From Anderseniella sp963700885 (GTDB lineage: Bacteria > Pseudomonadota > Alphaproteobacteria > Rhizobiales > Aestuariivirgaceae), in NCBI GenBank assembly GCA_963700885.1, contig CAVOZJ010000005.1:1-64000 (forward strand): 64,000 bases of DNA. Direction: 5' to 3'. Below, piece by piece: positions 1-7,088 of the stretch; position 1 is the stretch's first letter, and every line of letters starts with the position of its first letter. The notes under the pieces are model-generated. The model did no database searches, had not been told where the DNA came from, and worked only from the letters and a program-made list of their open reading frames with translations. The translations under genes were made by a program, and so were the position numbers.

Positions 1-47
1 GCGCTTTTTGATCCGAAAACCGTTTCACACTTTTCGGAAAGCGCTTT
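1..47. repeat. 47-bp dispersed palindromic repeat, copy 1
   Basis: This is identical over 47 bases to positions 3343-3389. It contains the inverted arms CTTTTTGATCCGAAAA and TTTTCGGAAAGCG around a CCGTTTCACAC centre, so it can form a hairpin in either strand. Closely similar short palindromes starting GATCCGAAAACCG are common between genes in Hyphomicrobiales genomes (known from general familiarity with such genomes, not a search). Copy 1 abuts the 3' end of the gene wreck at 46-696. Confidence 0.75.
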
Positions 48-696
48 AATCCTCAACGGTTAGTCCCGCTTGCCTGAGCCGTTTGATAAACTGTTCGGGC
101 CGCGTCAGTCCCTTGCGAAAGGCGGACGGTGGCGGCGCCGGGTTGGCCGAAGGGTATTTGACCTCTGATCCCTTCAGCAGGCGGCCAACCAGATGCCGCA
201 TGTCTTTCTGGGCAACTGATGCGAGGTCTGCCTGCTGCCAGACATTCATCATGGCCGGTCCATGATATGCTGACAGGACCAGGCAGTCCGTAAGTTCGAG
301 GATGAACCCCAGATGGCTGCCCTGCAACTGGGCAGCCCTATCCCACGTTGCCTGAATTGCTGCGGGCTGAACAGCCATGCCAACGCGATGAGATACAAAC
401 TGGGGAAGATTGGGTCCGAGTTTTTTGTATACACGGCGGAAGAAGTGCCGGGGTTTGACGGCGGATGCATATAGGCCTTCCAGGTCGTTGACATATAAAG
501 GTCGGCAACCTGTCCCTTCCAGAAGATGGCCTGTTGCTCAAACTCCCTGGTGATTTGCTGCAAGTGGGCACCCCAGCGCCAGTGCTGCAGGTCCGCACGG
601 CAGCAGCAACTCAGGATCTCATGTTCCAGCTCAGCTTTGTTTTCCGGGTCTTCCAGCCGCCTCACATTGTATCCAAGGTCATTGTCATGGATGAAC
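46..696 (-). pseudogene. Disrupted gene of unknown function, 5'-truncated and frameshifted
   Basis: Two minus-strand reading frames together look like one former protein. The upstream part begins without a start codon right at the IS21-like end (position 696) and reads FIHDNDLGYNVRRLEDPENK and onward. The downstream part includes PRHFFRRVYKKLGPN and continues through MAVQPAAIQ to a stop at 46-48. The frame must change near 485-500 to join them. The first in-frame stop upstream of the 5' part lies within the IS-like terminal sequence, which suggests the element cut the gene. I do not recognise the family. An alternative is that only the 110-residue 3' part (46-378, from an internal ATG) is still expressed. 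Confidence 0.5.
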
Positions 697-748
697 TGTC
701 AATCGGCATTAAATCTTGACCCTCTATCGGCGTGCAATTTTGACCCCC
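697..748. mobile_element. Terminal relic of an IS21-family element
   Basis: The sequence begins TGTCAATCGGC and contains two tandem units, ATCGGCATTAAATCTTGACC and ATCGGCGTGCAATTTTGACC, about 25 bp apart. Multiple short terminal repeats with TTGACCCC-type ends are typical of IS21-family insertion sequences (family knowledge). No istA or istB gene is present in the window, so only one end remains. The relic lies exactly where the reading frame of the 46-696 gene is lost. Between 749 and 844 I see nothing else recognisable. Confidence 0.5.
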
Positions 749-844
749 TTTATTTGCATGGCACGGTCCGCCCGGAGGCGATGCGCGGAGCCTTTGCATA
801 GCGCAGCGTATCGCCGGAGGGCGCTGTGAGGGGGTCGCTTTCTT

Positions 845-943
845 TATACGCGCTCGGGTATATTTCATTTTTATACGCAAGTGCGTATACCCCTTTCTTA
901 TACGCATTCGCGTATATTGACATTTTATACGCATTCGCGTATA
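845..943. promoter_or_regulatory. Array of four HipB-type operators, 27-bp period
   Basis: Four inverted repeats of the form TATACGC-N4-GCGTATA lie at 845-862, 872-889, 899-916 and 926-943. Their starts are exactly 27 bp apart. The last two are perfect with spacer ATTC, the second is perfect with spacer AAGT, and the first has one arm mismatch (GGGTATA). They lie directly upstream of the xre-family antitoxin gene, so autoregulation by its product, alone or with the HipA partner, is the natural reading. E. coli HipB uses a differently shaped site (TATCC-N8-GGATA). Confidence 0.8.
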
Positions 944-945
944 TT
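917..945 (+). promoter_or_regulatory. Predicted sigma-70 promoter of hipBA
   Basis: A perfect -35 box TTGACA (917-922) is followed by a 17-bp spacer and a -10 box TATATT (940-945). The spacer and -10 contain the whole fourth operator, so a repressor bound there would block RNA polymerase. A ribosome binding site AAAGGAA at about 954-960 precedes the ATG at 969. Confidence 0.75.
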
Positions 946-968
946 GATATAAGAAAGGAATTCCGGCT

Positions 969-1223
969 ATGAACGACCACATTGCCAGATCAGAAAAGCA
1001 GCTCGGAGCAATCCTACGCCGCCAGCGCAAGCGCTCTAGCATGACGCAAGCCGACCTCGGCGAGAAGATTCACATGCGCCAAGCGACAATTTCCAAACTG
1101 GAGGATGGCGCACCGGCAACGCAGCTCCGCGTCCTGATCGCGACGCTCGCGGCACTTGACCTTGAACTGGTTGTTCGTCCCCGAAGCAAGGGCAGCAGTG
1201 ATGAGATCGAGGAGCTGTTCTAA
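969..1223 (+). CDS. hipB: HipB-like antitoxin, XRE-family DNA-binding protein
   Basis: This 84-residue protein carries a helix-turn-helix of the XRE/Cro type over residues about 8-62 (IRRRQRKRSS-like region followed by TQADLGEKIHMRQATISKLE). In HipBA modules the antitoxin dimer binds operators upstream of its own gene and neutralises the HipA kinase. The start is chosen from the AAAGGAA ribosome binding site 8 bases upstream. The stop overlaps the hipA start by one base (TAATG), indicating translational coupling. Four inverted repeats upstream are the likely operators. The length matches E. coli HipB (88 residues). Confidence 0.88.
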   Translation: MNDHIARSEKQLGAILRRQRKRSSMTQADLGEKIHMRQATISKLEDGAPATQLRVLIATLAALDLELVVRPRSKGSSDEIEELF

Positions 1224-2536
1224 TGGCACGTAAGCGTTCGCGCATACCGTTGAATGTCTATCTCAACAGCCGCCTCGTTGGCCAACTGACAAGACAAACG
1301 AGCGGAGCGATCGATTTCAGGTACGATCAAAGCTGGCTTGATTGGAAACACAACTTTCCGGTCTCGCTGTCATTACCGCTGCGCGAAGACCGCTATATTG
1401 GCGATCCAGTGATAGCGGTCTTCGACAACCTGCTTCCCGACAATATCGACATTCGCCGCAAGCTGGCCAAGCGCTGCCATGCTGATGGTGCCGACGTCTT
1501 CAGCTTGCTTGGAGCTGTGGGCCGCGATTGTGTTGGTGCGCTTCAGTTCTTGCCGGAAGGCGACGAGCCTGGAGCGGCTGGTGCCATTGATGCAAGGCCA
1601 GCGGCCGATGACAAAATCGCCGCCATTCTGGGTGATCTTGCCAGCGCACCACTCGGGGTTGGTGAGGATGAAGAATTCCGGATTTCACTGGCGGGCACTC
1701 AGGAAAAAACGGCGCTGCTGTACTGGAAATACAAATGGTATATTCCGCACGGCACCACGGCGACCACACATATCCTCAAGCCCGAGATTGGTCCACGCGA
1801 TGATGGCATTGATCTGACACTCAGTGTCGAGAATGAGCATCTATGCATGAAGCTCATAGCGGCGCTTGGCATGCCGGTGGCAAACACCGCCATGGCGACA
1901 TTCGGTAACAAGAAGGTGCTTGTGGTGGAGCGCTTCGACCGGCGCTGGACAAAAGACAAGCGTTTACTGCGCCTCCCGCAGGAAGATTGCTGCCAGGCGA
2001 TGGGAGTGCCACCCGGGCACAAATACGAAAACCAGGGCGGCCCCGGCGTCCCTGATCTGGTCGACCTGTTCAAGAGCAGTGATGATCCTGCCCATGACCA
2101 GAAACTTGTCATGAAGGCTAATATTGTATTCTGGCTACTCGCCGCTACCGATGGTCATGCCAAAAATTTCAGCCTGTTCCTGCATCCGGGTAGCCGCTTC
2201 GCGATGACACCGCTTTATGATGTGATGTCCTTGCAGCCGATCTTTGATGCGAAAAAGCTAACACAAAATCAAATGAAGATGGCGATGGCAGTCGGCAAGA
2301 AGCGCCGCTATCGCCTTTTCAACATTCTGCCCCGCCACTTTCTGCAAACGGCGGAACTGTGTGGCATAGGTGAAAGCATCGTGCAGGAGATATTCACTGA
2401 GTTACTGAATGACAGTGACCGTGCCATCGAAGAAACCGTGGCCGCCCTGCCGCACGGGTTCCCGAATACCATTACCGATTCAATCATCGGCGGGTATCAG
2501 GTACGCCTTCCCCAGATCGAAAGATTTCTAGACTAA
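1223..2536 (+). CDS. hipA: HipA serine/threonine kinase toxin
   Basis: This 437-residue protein matches HipA over its full length (E. coli HipA has 440). Known HipA phosphorylates glutamyl-tRNA synthetase, starves the cell of charged tRNA and promotes persistence. Visible motifs are the N-terminal domain with DNLLPDN (69-75), the glycine loop SLAGTQEK (155-162), THILKP (182-187), ERFDRRW (236-242), LPQEDCCQ (251-258), the catalytic loop ATDGHAKN (308-315, catalytic Asp310) and the metal-binding PLYDVMS (330-336, Asp333). All catalytic residues appear intact, so this should be an active kinase rather than a decayed copy. It is translationally coupled to hipB. The flanking IS remnants suggest the module was acquired. 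Confidence 0.92.
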   Translation: MARKRSRIPLNVYLNSRLVGQLTRQTSGAIDFRYDQSWLDWKHNFPVSLSLPLREDRYIGDPVIAVFDNLLPDNIDIRRKLAKRCHADGADVFSLLGAVGRDCVGALQFLPEGDEPGAAGAIDARPAADDKIAAILGDLASAPLGVGEDEEFRISLAGTQEKTALLYWKYKWYIPHGTTATTHILKPEIGPRDDGIDLTLSVENEHLCMKLIAALGMPVANTAMATFGNKKVLVVERFDRRWTKDKRLLRLPQEDCCQAMGVPPGHKYENQGGPGVPDLVDLFKSSDDPAHDQKLVMKANIVFWLLAATDGHAKNFSLFLHPGSRFAMTPLYDVMSLQPIFDAKKLTQNQMKMAMAVGKKRRYRLFNILPRHFLQTAELCGIGESIVQEIFTELLNDSDRAIEETVAALPHGFPNTITDSIIGGYQVRLPQIERFLD

Positions 2537-2599
2537 CGCCGCCATCCCGCCCCTTGGATAAACCAAATCGACTTGCTTCGGCGGCGCCGCCCGTCGCTT

Positions 2600-2730
2600 T
2601 CACAACCAACGTCGACGCGCGGTGAGGAATTTGTATTGGTCACCGTTTGTCTTGTGAAAAAAGATCTCGTCATCACCAAACCTTCCGACACCGTAATCAT
2701 CAAGTCCATATGCCCCCGATCCAAAAAATT
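2600..2730 (-). pseudogene. Possible C-terminal gene fragment cut by the IS630 element
   Basis: Reading on the minus strand from the IS630 boundary, a frame of about 40 codons runs GSGAYGLDDYGVGRFGDD, then EIFFHKTNGDQYKF, to a TGA at 2600-2602. It has no start codon and is closed upstream by a stop at the IS edge. The acidic, glycine-rich composition looks protein-like, but the fragment is too short to assign. It may be chance. The rest of 2537-2738 shows nothing recognisable. Confidence 0.25.
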
Positions 2731-2738
2731 AGAGCGTT

Positions 2739-3176
2739 TCATGGTTTGACGGAAGCATAGCCAGCATTTTTGAGGTAGTTGGCGCATTCGTCTGGTGTGA
2801 TTGTGCCGATAAGATAACCGACGTGTCGCCAGGTGTCCTCCACATTTCTTTTTTGGGCATCACGCATCCAGTGCTTGATCTTTGCGAACGCCTGTTCGAT
2901 CGGATTGAGGTCAGGGGAGTATTTCGGCAGGAACCACAGCCTTGCGCCAGCTGCCTTGATGGCGCTTCGGACGGCTTTGGATTTATGACTGCCGAGATTG
3001 TCGAGAACGACGATGTCGCCGGGTTTGAGGGTGGGAACCAGTTGCTGGTTGACATAGGCGCGGAATGCCTCGCCATTGACAGGACCATCAAAGACACACG
3101 GCGCGGTGAGCCGGTCACAGCGCAGCGCGCCGAGAAAGGTCAGGGTGACCCATGCCTTCGCCCTTCTTGTCTTCAC
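2739..3176 (-). pseudogene. IS630-family transposase, 5'-truncated
   Basis: The 145-residue frame holds the C-terminal DDE part of an IS630-type transposase: VVLDNLGSHKS with the second catalytic Asp, then LPKYSPDLNPIEQAFAKIKHW with the catalytic Glu. Full IS630 transposases are about 340 residues and carry an N-terminal helix-turn-helix and the first Asp, both missing here. An in-frame TGA immediately precedes the GTG at 3176. The 3' edge sits at a TA dinucleotide (2730-2731), the usual IS630 target. It is very likely inactive. The stretch 3177-3342 holds no recognisable gene. Confidence 0.85.
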
Positions 3177-3342
3177 TCATTATATCGATCCTTCCAGAAT
3201 AACCGAAAGGAACCGTCAAATCCAAAAGTGCGAAAGATTTATTACGTTATCGGAACTTGCCGGTCCGCCGCAGAAACAGGGCAGCTAAAACGGTTTGCGT
3301 TTGATGTGAACCATGTTCTTTGCTTTAGTTTTTTGTTTTGAC

Positions 3343-3389
3343 GCGCTTTTTGATCCGAAAACCGTTTCACACTTTTCGGAAAGCGCTTT
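3343..3389. repeat. 47-bp dispersed palindromic repeat, copy 2
   Basis: This is an exact copy of positions 1-47, in the same orientation. It lies just downstream of the minus-strand CoA-binding protein gene (3438-3965), so both copies occupy the 3' flank of a minus-strand gene. A hairpin is possible, but there is no clear T-tract terminator. Confidence 0.75.
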
Positions 3390-3437
3390 GGCAAAGGGCT
3401 GCAAACCAAACAATTGTTCTTTTTTGAGAACACGCGG

Positions 3438-3965
3438 CTATGACTTGACGATGCCCAGGCTCTGCATCTTTCCGGAACCGTGCAGTGATTGCTTCCTGGA
3501 TGATATTACGCCGGAATTGCCGCCAACCCAGCCCCACTCGCCTGACAGTTTGCCATACTCGATTTTCGGGCACCGGTTCATGACGACCCTTACACCGGCT
3601 GCTTCTGCTCTTTCAGCGGCTTCATCATGGCGCACGGTCAGTTGCATCCAGATAACCTTTGGCACAGGCTTCAGCGTCAGGGCCTGTTCCACAAAACTTG
3701 CCGCCACTTCGGAATTACGAAAGATATCGACCATGTCGATGGGTTCCGGCACTTCGTTCAGGGACGAATAGACTTTGCGTCCGCAAATTTCCCTGCCTGC
3801 CATGCCGGGATTGAGCGGGAACACATTGTACCCCTTGTCGGCGAGATACTTCGTAACAAAGAACGACGGTCTTGCTTCATTGGATGATGCACCCACAATC
3901 GCAATGGTTCTGACATCCTCCAGAATTTTGCGGATATAGGCGGTTTCGTAGACATCATGGTTCAT
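3438..3965 (-). CDS. CoA-binding domain protein (YccU-like)
   Basis: This 175-residue cytosolic protein has a Rossmann CoA-binding domain. The strand and glycine-rich turn TIAIVGASSNEARPS (residues about 20-34) are followed by the VFPLNPG motif (about 47-53). The protein resembles the succinyl-CoA-synthetase-type CoA-binding fold found alone in the YccU family, whose physiological role is unknown. It is the last gene of a minus-strand operon: its ATG overlaps the end of the VOC gene by four bases. The last 30 residues are polar and extend beyond the usual domain of about 140 residues. Confidence 0.75.
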   Translation of the reverse strand: MNHDVYETAYIRKILEDVRTIAIVGASSNEARPSFFVTKYLADKGYNVFPLNPGMAGREICGRKVYSSLNEVPEPIDMVDIFRNSEVAASFVEQALTLKPVPKVIWMQLTVRHDEAAERAEAAGVRVVMNRCPKIEYGKLSGEWGWVGGNSGVISSRKQSLHGSGKMQSLGIVKS

Positions 3966-4393
3966 GGCGCCGTAACCCGGCCGTCTTCATCAAGCGGAAA
4001 CAACGGATTGCAGGCCACCTCCCACAAATGTCCGTCCGGATCTGCAAAATACCCGGAATACCCGCCCCAGAAGGCTTTTTCAGGTGGCTTTATGACTTTC
4101 GCGCCGCTTGATTCTGCAAAGGCCATAACCTCGTCCACCCGTTCTTCGCTTTCGCAATTGTGAGCCAGCGAGACGCCTGTGAACGCTGCAGGGGAAAACT
4201 CGACCTGTGCGTCTTCAGCCAGGGCCTTGCGGCCGTAAAGGCCAAACACCACCCCGCCCATGTTGAAAAATGTAACATCATCATTGGAACTGGACGCCGC
4301 CGTCCATCCCAGCCGCTCATAGAACCCCCGGGCACGTTTCATATCGTCGACACCTAGTGTTACAAGGCTGATACGCGGCTCGAGACCTTTCAT
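3962..4393 (-). CDS. VOC (glyoxalase/bleomycin-resistance) family protein
   Basis: This 143-residue protein has two beta-alpha-beta-beta-beta units of the vicinal oxygen chelate fold. It starts with RISLVTLGVDDMKRARGFYE (residues 7-26) and ends with the typical YFADPDGHLWEVACNP (about 114-129), whose Glu is a usual metal ligand. Members include glyoxalase I and ring-cleaving dioxygenases, and the substrate cannot be told from sequence. It overlaps both neighbours by four bases (ATGA type), so it is co-translated with the enoyl-CoA hydratase-like and CoA-binding genes. Confidence 0.82.
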   Translation of the reverse strand: MKGLEPRISLVTLGVDDMKRARGFYERLGWTAASSSNDDVTFFNMGGVVFGLYGRKALAEDAQVEFSPAAFTGVSLAHNCESEERVDEVMAFAESSGAKVIKPPEKAFWGGYSGYFADPDGHLWEVACNPLFPLDEDGRVTAP

Positions 4394-5187
4394 TCGTCAT
4401 TCCATTCAGGTTTGCGCTTTTCCAGAAACGCCGCAATGCCTTCCTCGGCATCGCGCATCATCATGTTGTCGACAATGACTTTGCTGGTGTGCTGATAGGC
4501 CTGTTCCAACGGCATTTCAAGTTGTTCGTAAAACGCCTTTTTACCCAGGGCCAATACTGCCTGCGACCGCTCCGCCAGCCTTGCAGCCAACTGATGTGTG
4601 ACCCCGGTGAGTTCATCGTCGGCGCAGACGGTGTTGATGATACCGGCAGTCATTGCCTCATGTGCGTTCATCAATGCACCGGTGGTTAGAAGTTCCATGG
4701 CGCGCTTGCGGCCGATATTGCGTGACAGTGCCACCATCGGGGTAGAGCAGAACAGGCCCGAATTGATGCCGTTGACGCCAAACCTGGCAGACGCACCGGC
4801 AACCGCCATGTCGCATGCCGCCACGAGTTGGCATCCTGCAGCCGTGGCGATGCCGTTGACTTCCGCGATGACAACCCTGGGGTGTGCACCGATCATCTGC
4901 ATCATCTGCGAGCAGCGCGCAAACAATGCCTCGTAAAACGCCCTGCCGCCGTCCTTGTCCATACGATGCGATGTCATTTCCTTCAGATCATGGCCGCCGC
5001 AGAAACCCGGCGCTTCACCCGCAATGACGATGGCGCGAACCGACCTGTCGGTCGCCGCGGCCTCGAGAGCGGCCACAATCGCATCCAGCATGGCCATGGA
5101 TAACGGATTGCGCTGCCGGCCCCGCATCAGTGTCAGCCGCAAGATGCTGCCGGCATTTTCAGCCGACAGTAGTGGGGCATTTGTCAT
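4390..5187 (-). CDS. Enoyl-CoA hydratase/isomerase family protein
   Basis: This 265-residue crotonase-fold protein has the oxyanion-hole motif FCGGHDLKEM (about 62-71) and the second motif IATAAGCQLVAACD (about 112-125). The segment that usually carries the second catalytic glutamate reads NGINSGLFCSTPMVALSRNIG-like, resembling the ECHDC3 branch rather than classical hydratase. A true hydratase activity is therefore doubtful; a thioesterase, isomerase or unknown acyl-CoA activity is possible. The start (5187) overlaps the stop of the upstream secreted-protein gene, and the stop overlaps the VOC gene, giving a four-gene operon. Confidence 0.82.
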   Translation of the reverse strand: MTNAPLLSAENAGSILRLTLMRGRQRNPLSMAMLDAIVAALEAAATDRSVRAIVIAGEAPGFCGGHDLKEMTSHRMDKDGGRAFYEALFARCSQMMQMIGAHPRVVIAEVNGIATAAGCQLVAACDMAVAGASARFGVNGINSGLFCSTPMVALSRNIGRKRAMELLTTGALMNAHEAMTAGIINTVCADDELTGVTHQLAARLAERSQAVLALGKKAFYEQLEMPLEQAYQHTSKVIVDNMMMRDAEEGIAAFLEKRKPEWNDE

Positions 5188-5909
5188 CAGTGTTCCACCT
5201 CTACCGCAGAGTCATCCAGCAATTTCAGTTTTCTCGCCCAGTCCTTGTCCTTGTTGAGCTCACCAACAATTTTCTTGTTGTTTTCTGACGGCAGCATCGA
5301 CTGCAGGCCTTCAATGAGCGATTTCTTCATTCTGTCATCGAGATCAACGTCGGTTCTGATGTTTTCCAGTTCCTGCCTGATTTCATCCTCGTGGGTTCCC
5401 GAAAGCGCCGCATAGGCGAAACTGACCGACGTTATGGCGGTGTTCCACTCACTTACATTGGCAAATCCGAAACTCCTGATGTCCTTCTCAAGTGCCGGGC
5501 CCTCGTCGGCTTCGGCCACAAACTGCTCAAGCGATTCGTATTCCGCGATATCTGTGTCCTGATAGACTTCCTTGAGCCTGACGAAGCCATCAATCGCCCG
5601 CCTCGCCAGGTCTGGTGTAAGTTCAATTGTCACCACCGTGGAGATGGCCGGAACAACCTCGTTGGCCCTGTCTTCGCCGCCGACACTGTTTCGCCCGGCA
5701 CCATCATCATCGTCACCGGGTTCCAGTTGCAGCAACGGCTGGTCACCTGGCAGGGGATCAGGCGGTTCGCCATTCAGCCCGCCGGCGGGCGGAGCCGCCT
5801 CCTCCATACCGGGCATGCGGGTTTGATCCTTTATCGCCAGCGCCGGCTGGACAAACAGTGCGACAAGCGCTGTGCCCAGCAAAATCGAGATATCTCCGGT
5901 GCCCTTCAT
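5187..5909 (-). CDS. Predicted secreted protein of unknown function
   Basis: This 240-residue protein is read from the ATG at 5909. A longer frame exists to 6128, but it would run into the divergent thioesterase gene, and only the shorter start gives a signal peptide (ISILLGTALVALFVQPALA, cleavage about residue 25). After a Pro/Gly/Asp-rich linker with DDDDG (about 65-75) come about 140 mostly helical, charged residues. I recognise no domain. It is the first gene of a minus-strand operon, overlapping the enoyl-CoA hydratase-like start by one base, which is an odd pairing of a periplasmic with a cytosolic product. Confidence 0.65.
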   Translation of the reverse strand: MKGTGDISILLGTALVALFVQPALAIKDQTRMPGMEEAAPPAGGLNGEPPDPLPGDQPLLQLEPGDDDDGAGRNSVGGEDRANEVVPAISTVVTIELTPDLARRAIDGFVRLKEVYQDTDIAEYESLEQFVAEADEGPALEKDIRSFGFANVSEWNTAITSVSFAYAALSGTHEDEIRQELENIRTDVDLDDRMKKSLIEGLQSMLPSENNKKIVGELNKDKDWARKLKLLDDSAVEVEH

Positions 5910-6011
5910 GGCGATGGATTGTAGGACACAGCAGATTGTGGGGGAAGTGCCATTGACGCGAATGGCCAACTTGCTCACAACCGCTGCAAAAGCTTGTGCA
6001 GGAGATGGTGA

Positions 6012-6440
6012 ATGGCACTGAAATGGTCGGTTGAGGACGTATTCGATTTCCTGCGGGAAGAGTTTCCCCAGGCACTGCGCGACGGTGTAAATTATGAGGT
6101 TGTGAAACTGCAGCCGGAAGAGGCACATGTCCGCCTGCTGGCCGGCGAACAGCAGTTGCGCCCCGGCGGCACGGTTTCCGGACCCGCCATGATGGAACTG
6201 GTGGATTTCTCGATTTACGTGCTGCTACTGGCTCATCACAAGCAGGCCGCACGGCTTGCTGTAACCACCAATCTGGCGATCTCTTTCCTGCGCAAACCGC
6301 AGCCTGGACCCATTGTCGCGCAAATCCGGCTGATAAAGCACGGCCGCACGCTGACAGTCGCGCGGGTGGATATCATATCGGAAGCTGACGGCAAGCTGGT
6401 TGCAAGCGCAGAAGTCACATATTTCATGAGTGAAGTATGA
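6012..6440 (+). CDS. PaaI-family thioesterase (hotdog fold)
   Basis: This 142-residue protein has the hotdog thioesterase core, with LRPGGTVSGPAMMELVD (about 50-66) carrying the conserved glycine-rich turn and acidic residue, then the central strands TTNLAISFLRKPQPG. It would hydrolyse acyl-CoA thioesters; the substrate is unknown. Genes of this type often sit directly upstream of rplM-rpsI in Hyphomicrobiales, which supports conserved synteny here. The stop codon lies inside a perfect 24-bp palindrome (6436-6459). Confidence 0.8.
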   Translation: MALKWSVEDVFDFLREEFPQALRDGVNYEVVKLQPEEAHVRLLAGEQQLRPGGTVSGPAMMELVDFSIYVLLLAHHKQAARLAVTTNLAISFLRKPQPGPIVAQIRLIKHGRTLTVARVDIISEADGKLVASAEVTYFMSEV

Positions 6441-6459
6441 GGTAATATATTACCTCATA
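6436..6459. promoter_or_regulatory. Perfect 24-bp AT-rich palindrome at a gene end
   Basis: The core TGAGGTAATATATTACCTCA is perfectly self-complementary and extends two further bases on each side. It includes the stop codon of the thioesterase gene and opens an AT-rich stretch of about 80 bp before the rplM promoter. It is too AT-rich and lacks a T-tract on one side for a strong terminator, so an operator for a dimeric regulator is the better guess. Its binding protein is unknown. Confidence 0.5.
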
Positions 6460-6513
6460 TATTTTATGTAATTAAATCATATACATACATGAATGTAATG
6501 TTTTAGAATATAC

Positions 6514-6542
6514 TTGACCCTGTCGCCGGACACGCGTAGAAC
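6514..6542 (+). promoter_or_regulatory. Predicted rplM-rpsI promoter
   Basis: TTGACC (6514-6519) is separated by 17 bp from TAGAAC (6537-6542). The -35 is strong and the -10 moderate. It lies about 75 bp before the rplM start, leaving a leader of about 70 bases that includes the hairpin at 6578-6595. Confidence 0.5.
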
Positions 6543-6577
6543 CCGTCGCCAGCAGGGTATCCGGTCCTCAAGGTCGG

Positions 6578-6595
6578 AAAACCTCCGGTTTTTTT
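6578..6595 (+). terminator. Leader hairpin with T-tract upstream of rplM
   Basis: AAAACC-TCC-GGTTTT can form a short stem, followed by a run of T. It lies in the predicted 5' leader of rplM rather than after a gene. It could act as an attenuator or ribosomal-protein-responsive leader element. The stem is only six pairs, mostly A-T, so its stability is doubtful. Confidence 0.35.
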
Positions 6596-6618
6596 GTAAT
6601 TACTCAGGACAAACTGTC

Positions 6619-7083
6619 ATGAAAACCTTTTCTCTTCGGGCATCCGAAATCGAGAAGAAGTGGATTTTGATTGACGCCGATGGTCTGGTTGTAGGGCGCC
6701 TCGCTGCCTTTATTGCCACCCGCCTTCGCGGCAAGCATAAACCTTCCTTCACCCCTCATATGGACATGGGAGACAATGTTGTCGTCATCAACGCCGGCAA
6801 GGTGCGGCTGACCGGCAACAAGCGCACCCAGAAAACCTATTATCGCCACACCGGCTATCCCGGTGGCATCAGGCAAGCCACCGCCGACAGGATCCTGGAA
6901 GGCCGATTCCCCGAACGCGTGCTGGAAGCAGCCGTCAGGCGCATGATGCCAGGCGGCCCGCTGACCCGCGATCAACTGTCGAACCTGCGCATTTTTGCCG
7001 GCACCGAACATCCGCATGAAGCACAGCAACCCGAGACCGTCGACGTCAAGGGCATGAACCCCAAGAACTCGCTGAGAGGTTAA
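6619..7083 (+). CDS. rplM: 50S ribosomal protein L13
   Basis: This 154-residue protein matches L13 along its full length, starting MKTFSLRASEIEKKWILIDA. An upstream extension of the frame (to 6514) would overlap the promoter, so the ATG at 6619 is preferred. Hallmarks are GRLAAFIATRLRGKHK (about 21-36), GDNVVVINAGKVRLTGNK, YRHTGYPGG and RMMPGGPLTRDQLSNLRIF. L13 is an early-assembling protein of the large subunit and, in several bacteria, regulates its own operon. rpsI follows after 5 bases. Confidence 0.97.
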   Translation: MKTFSLRASEIEKKWILIDADGLVVGRLAAFIATRLRGKHKPSFTPHMDMGDNVVVINAGKVRLTGNKRTQKTYYRHTGYPGGIRQATADRILEGRFPERVLEAAVRRMMPGGPLTRDQLSNLRIFAGTEHPHEAQQPETVDVKGMNPKNSLRG

Positions 7084-7088
7084 GGCAT

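Noticed and set aside
2739..3176. Functional small transposase gene
   Set aside because: It lacks the N-terminal helix-turn-helix and the first catalytic Asp and is preceded by an in-frame stop; it is a remnant.
5910..6128. 73-residue upstream extension of the secreted-protein gene
   Set aside because: It would overlap the divergent thioesterase gene by over 100 bases and bury the signal peptide.
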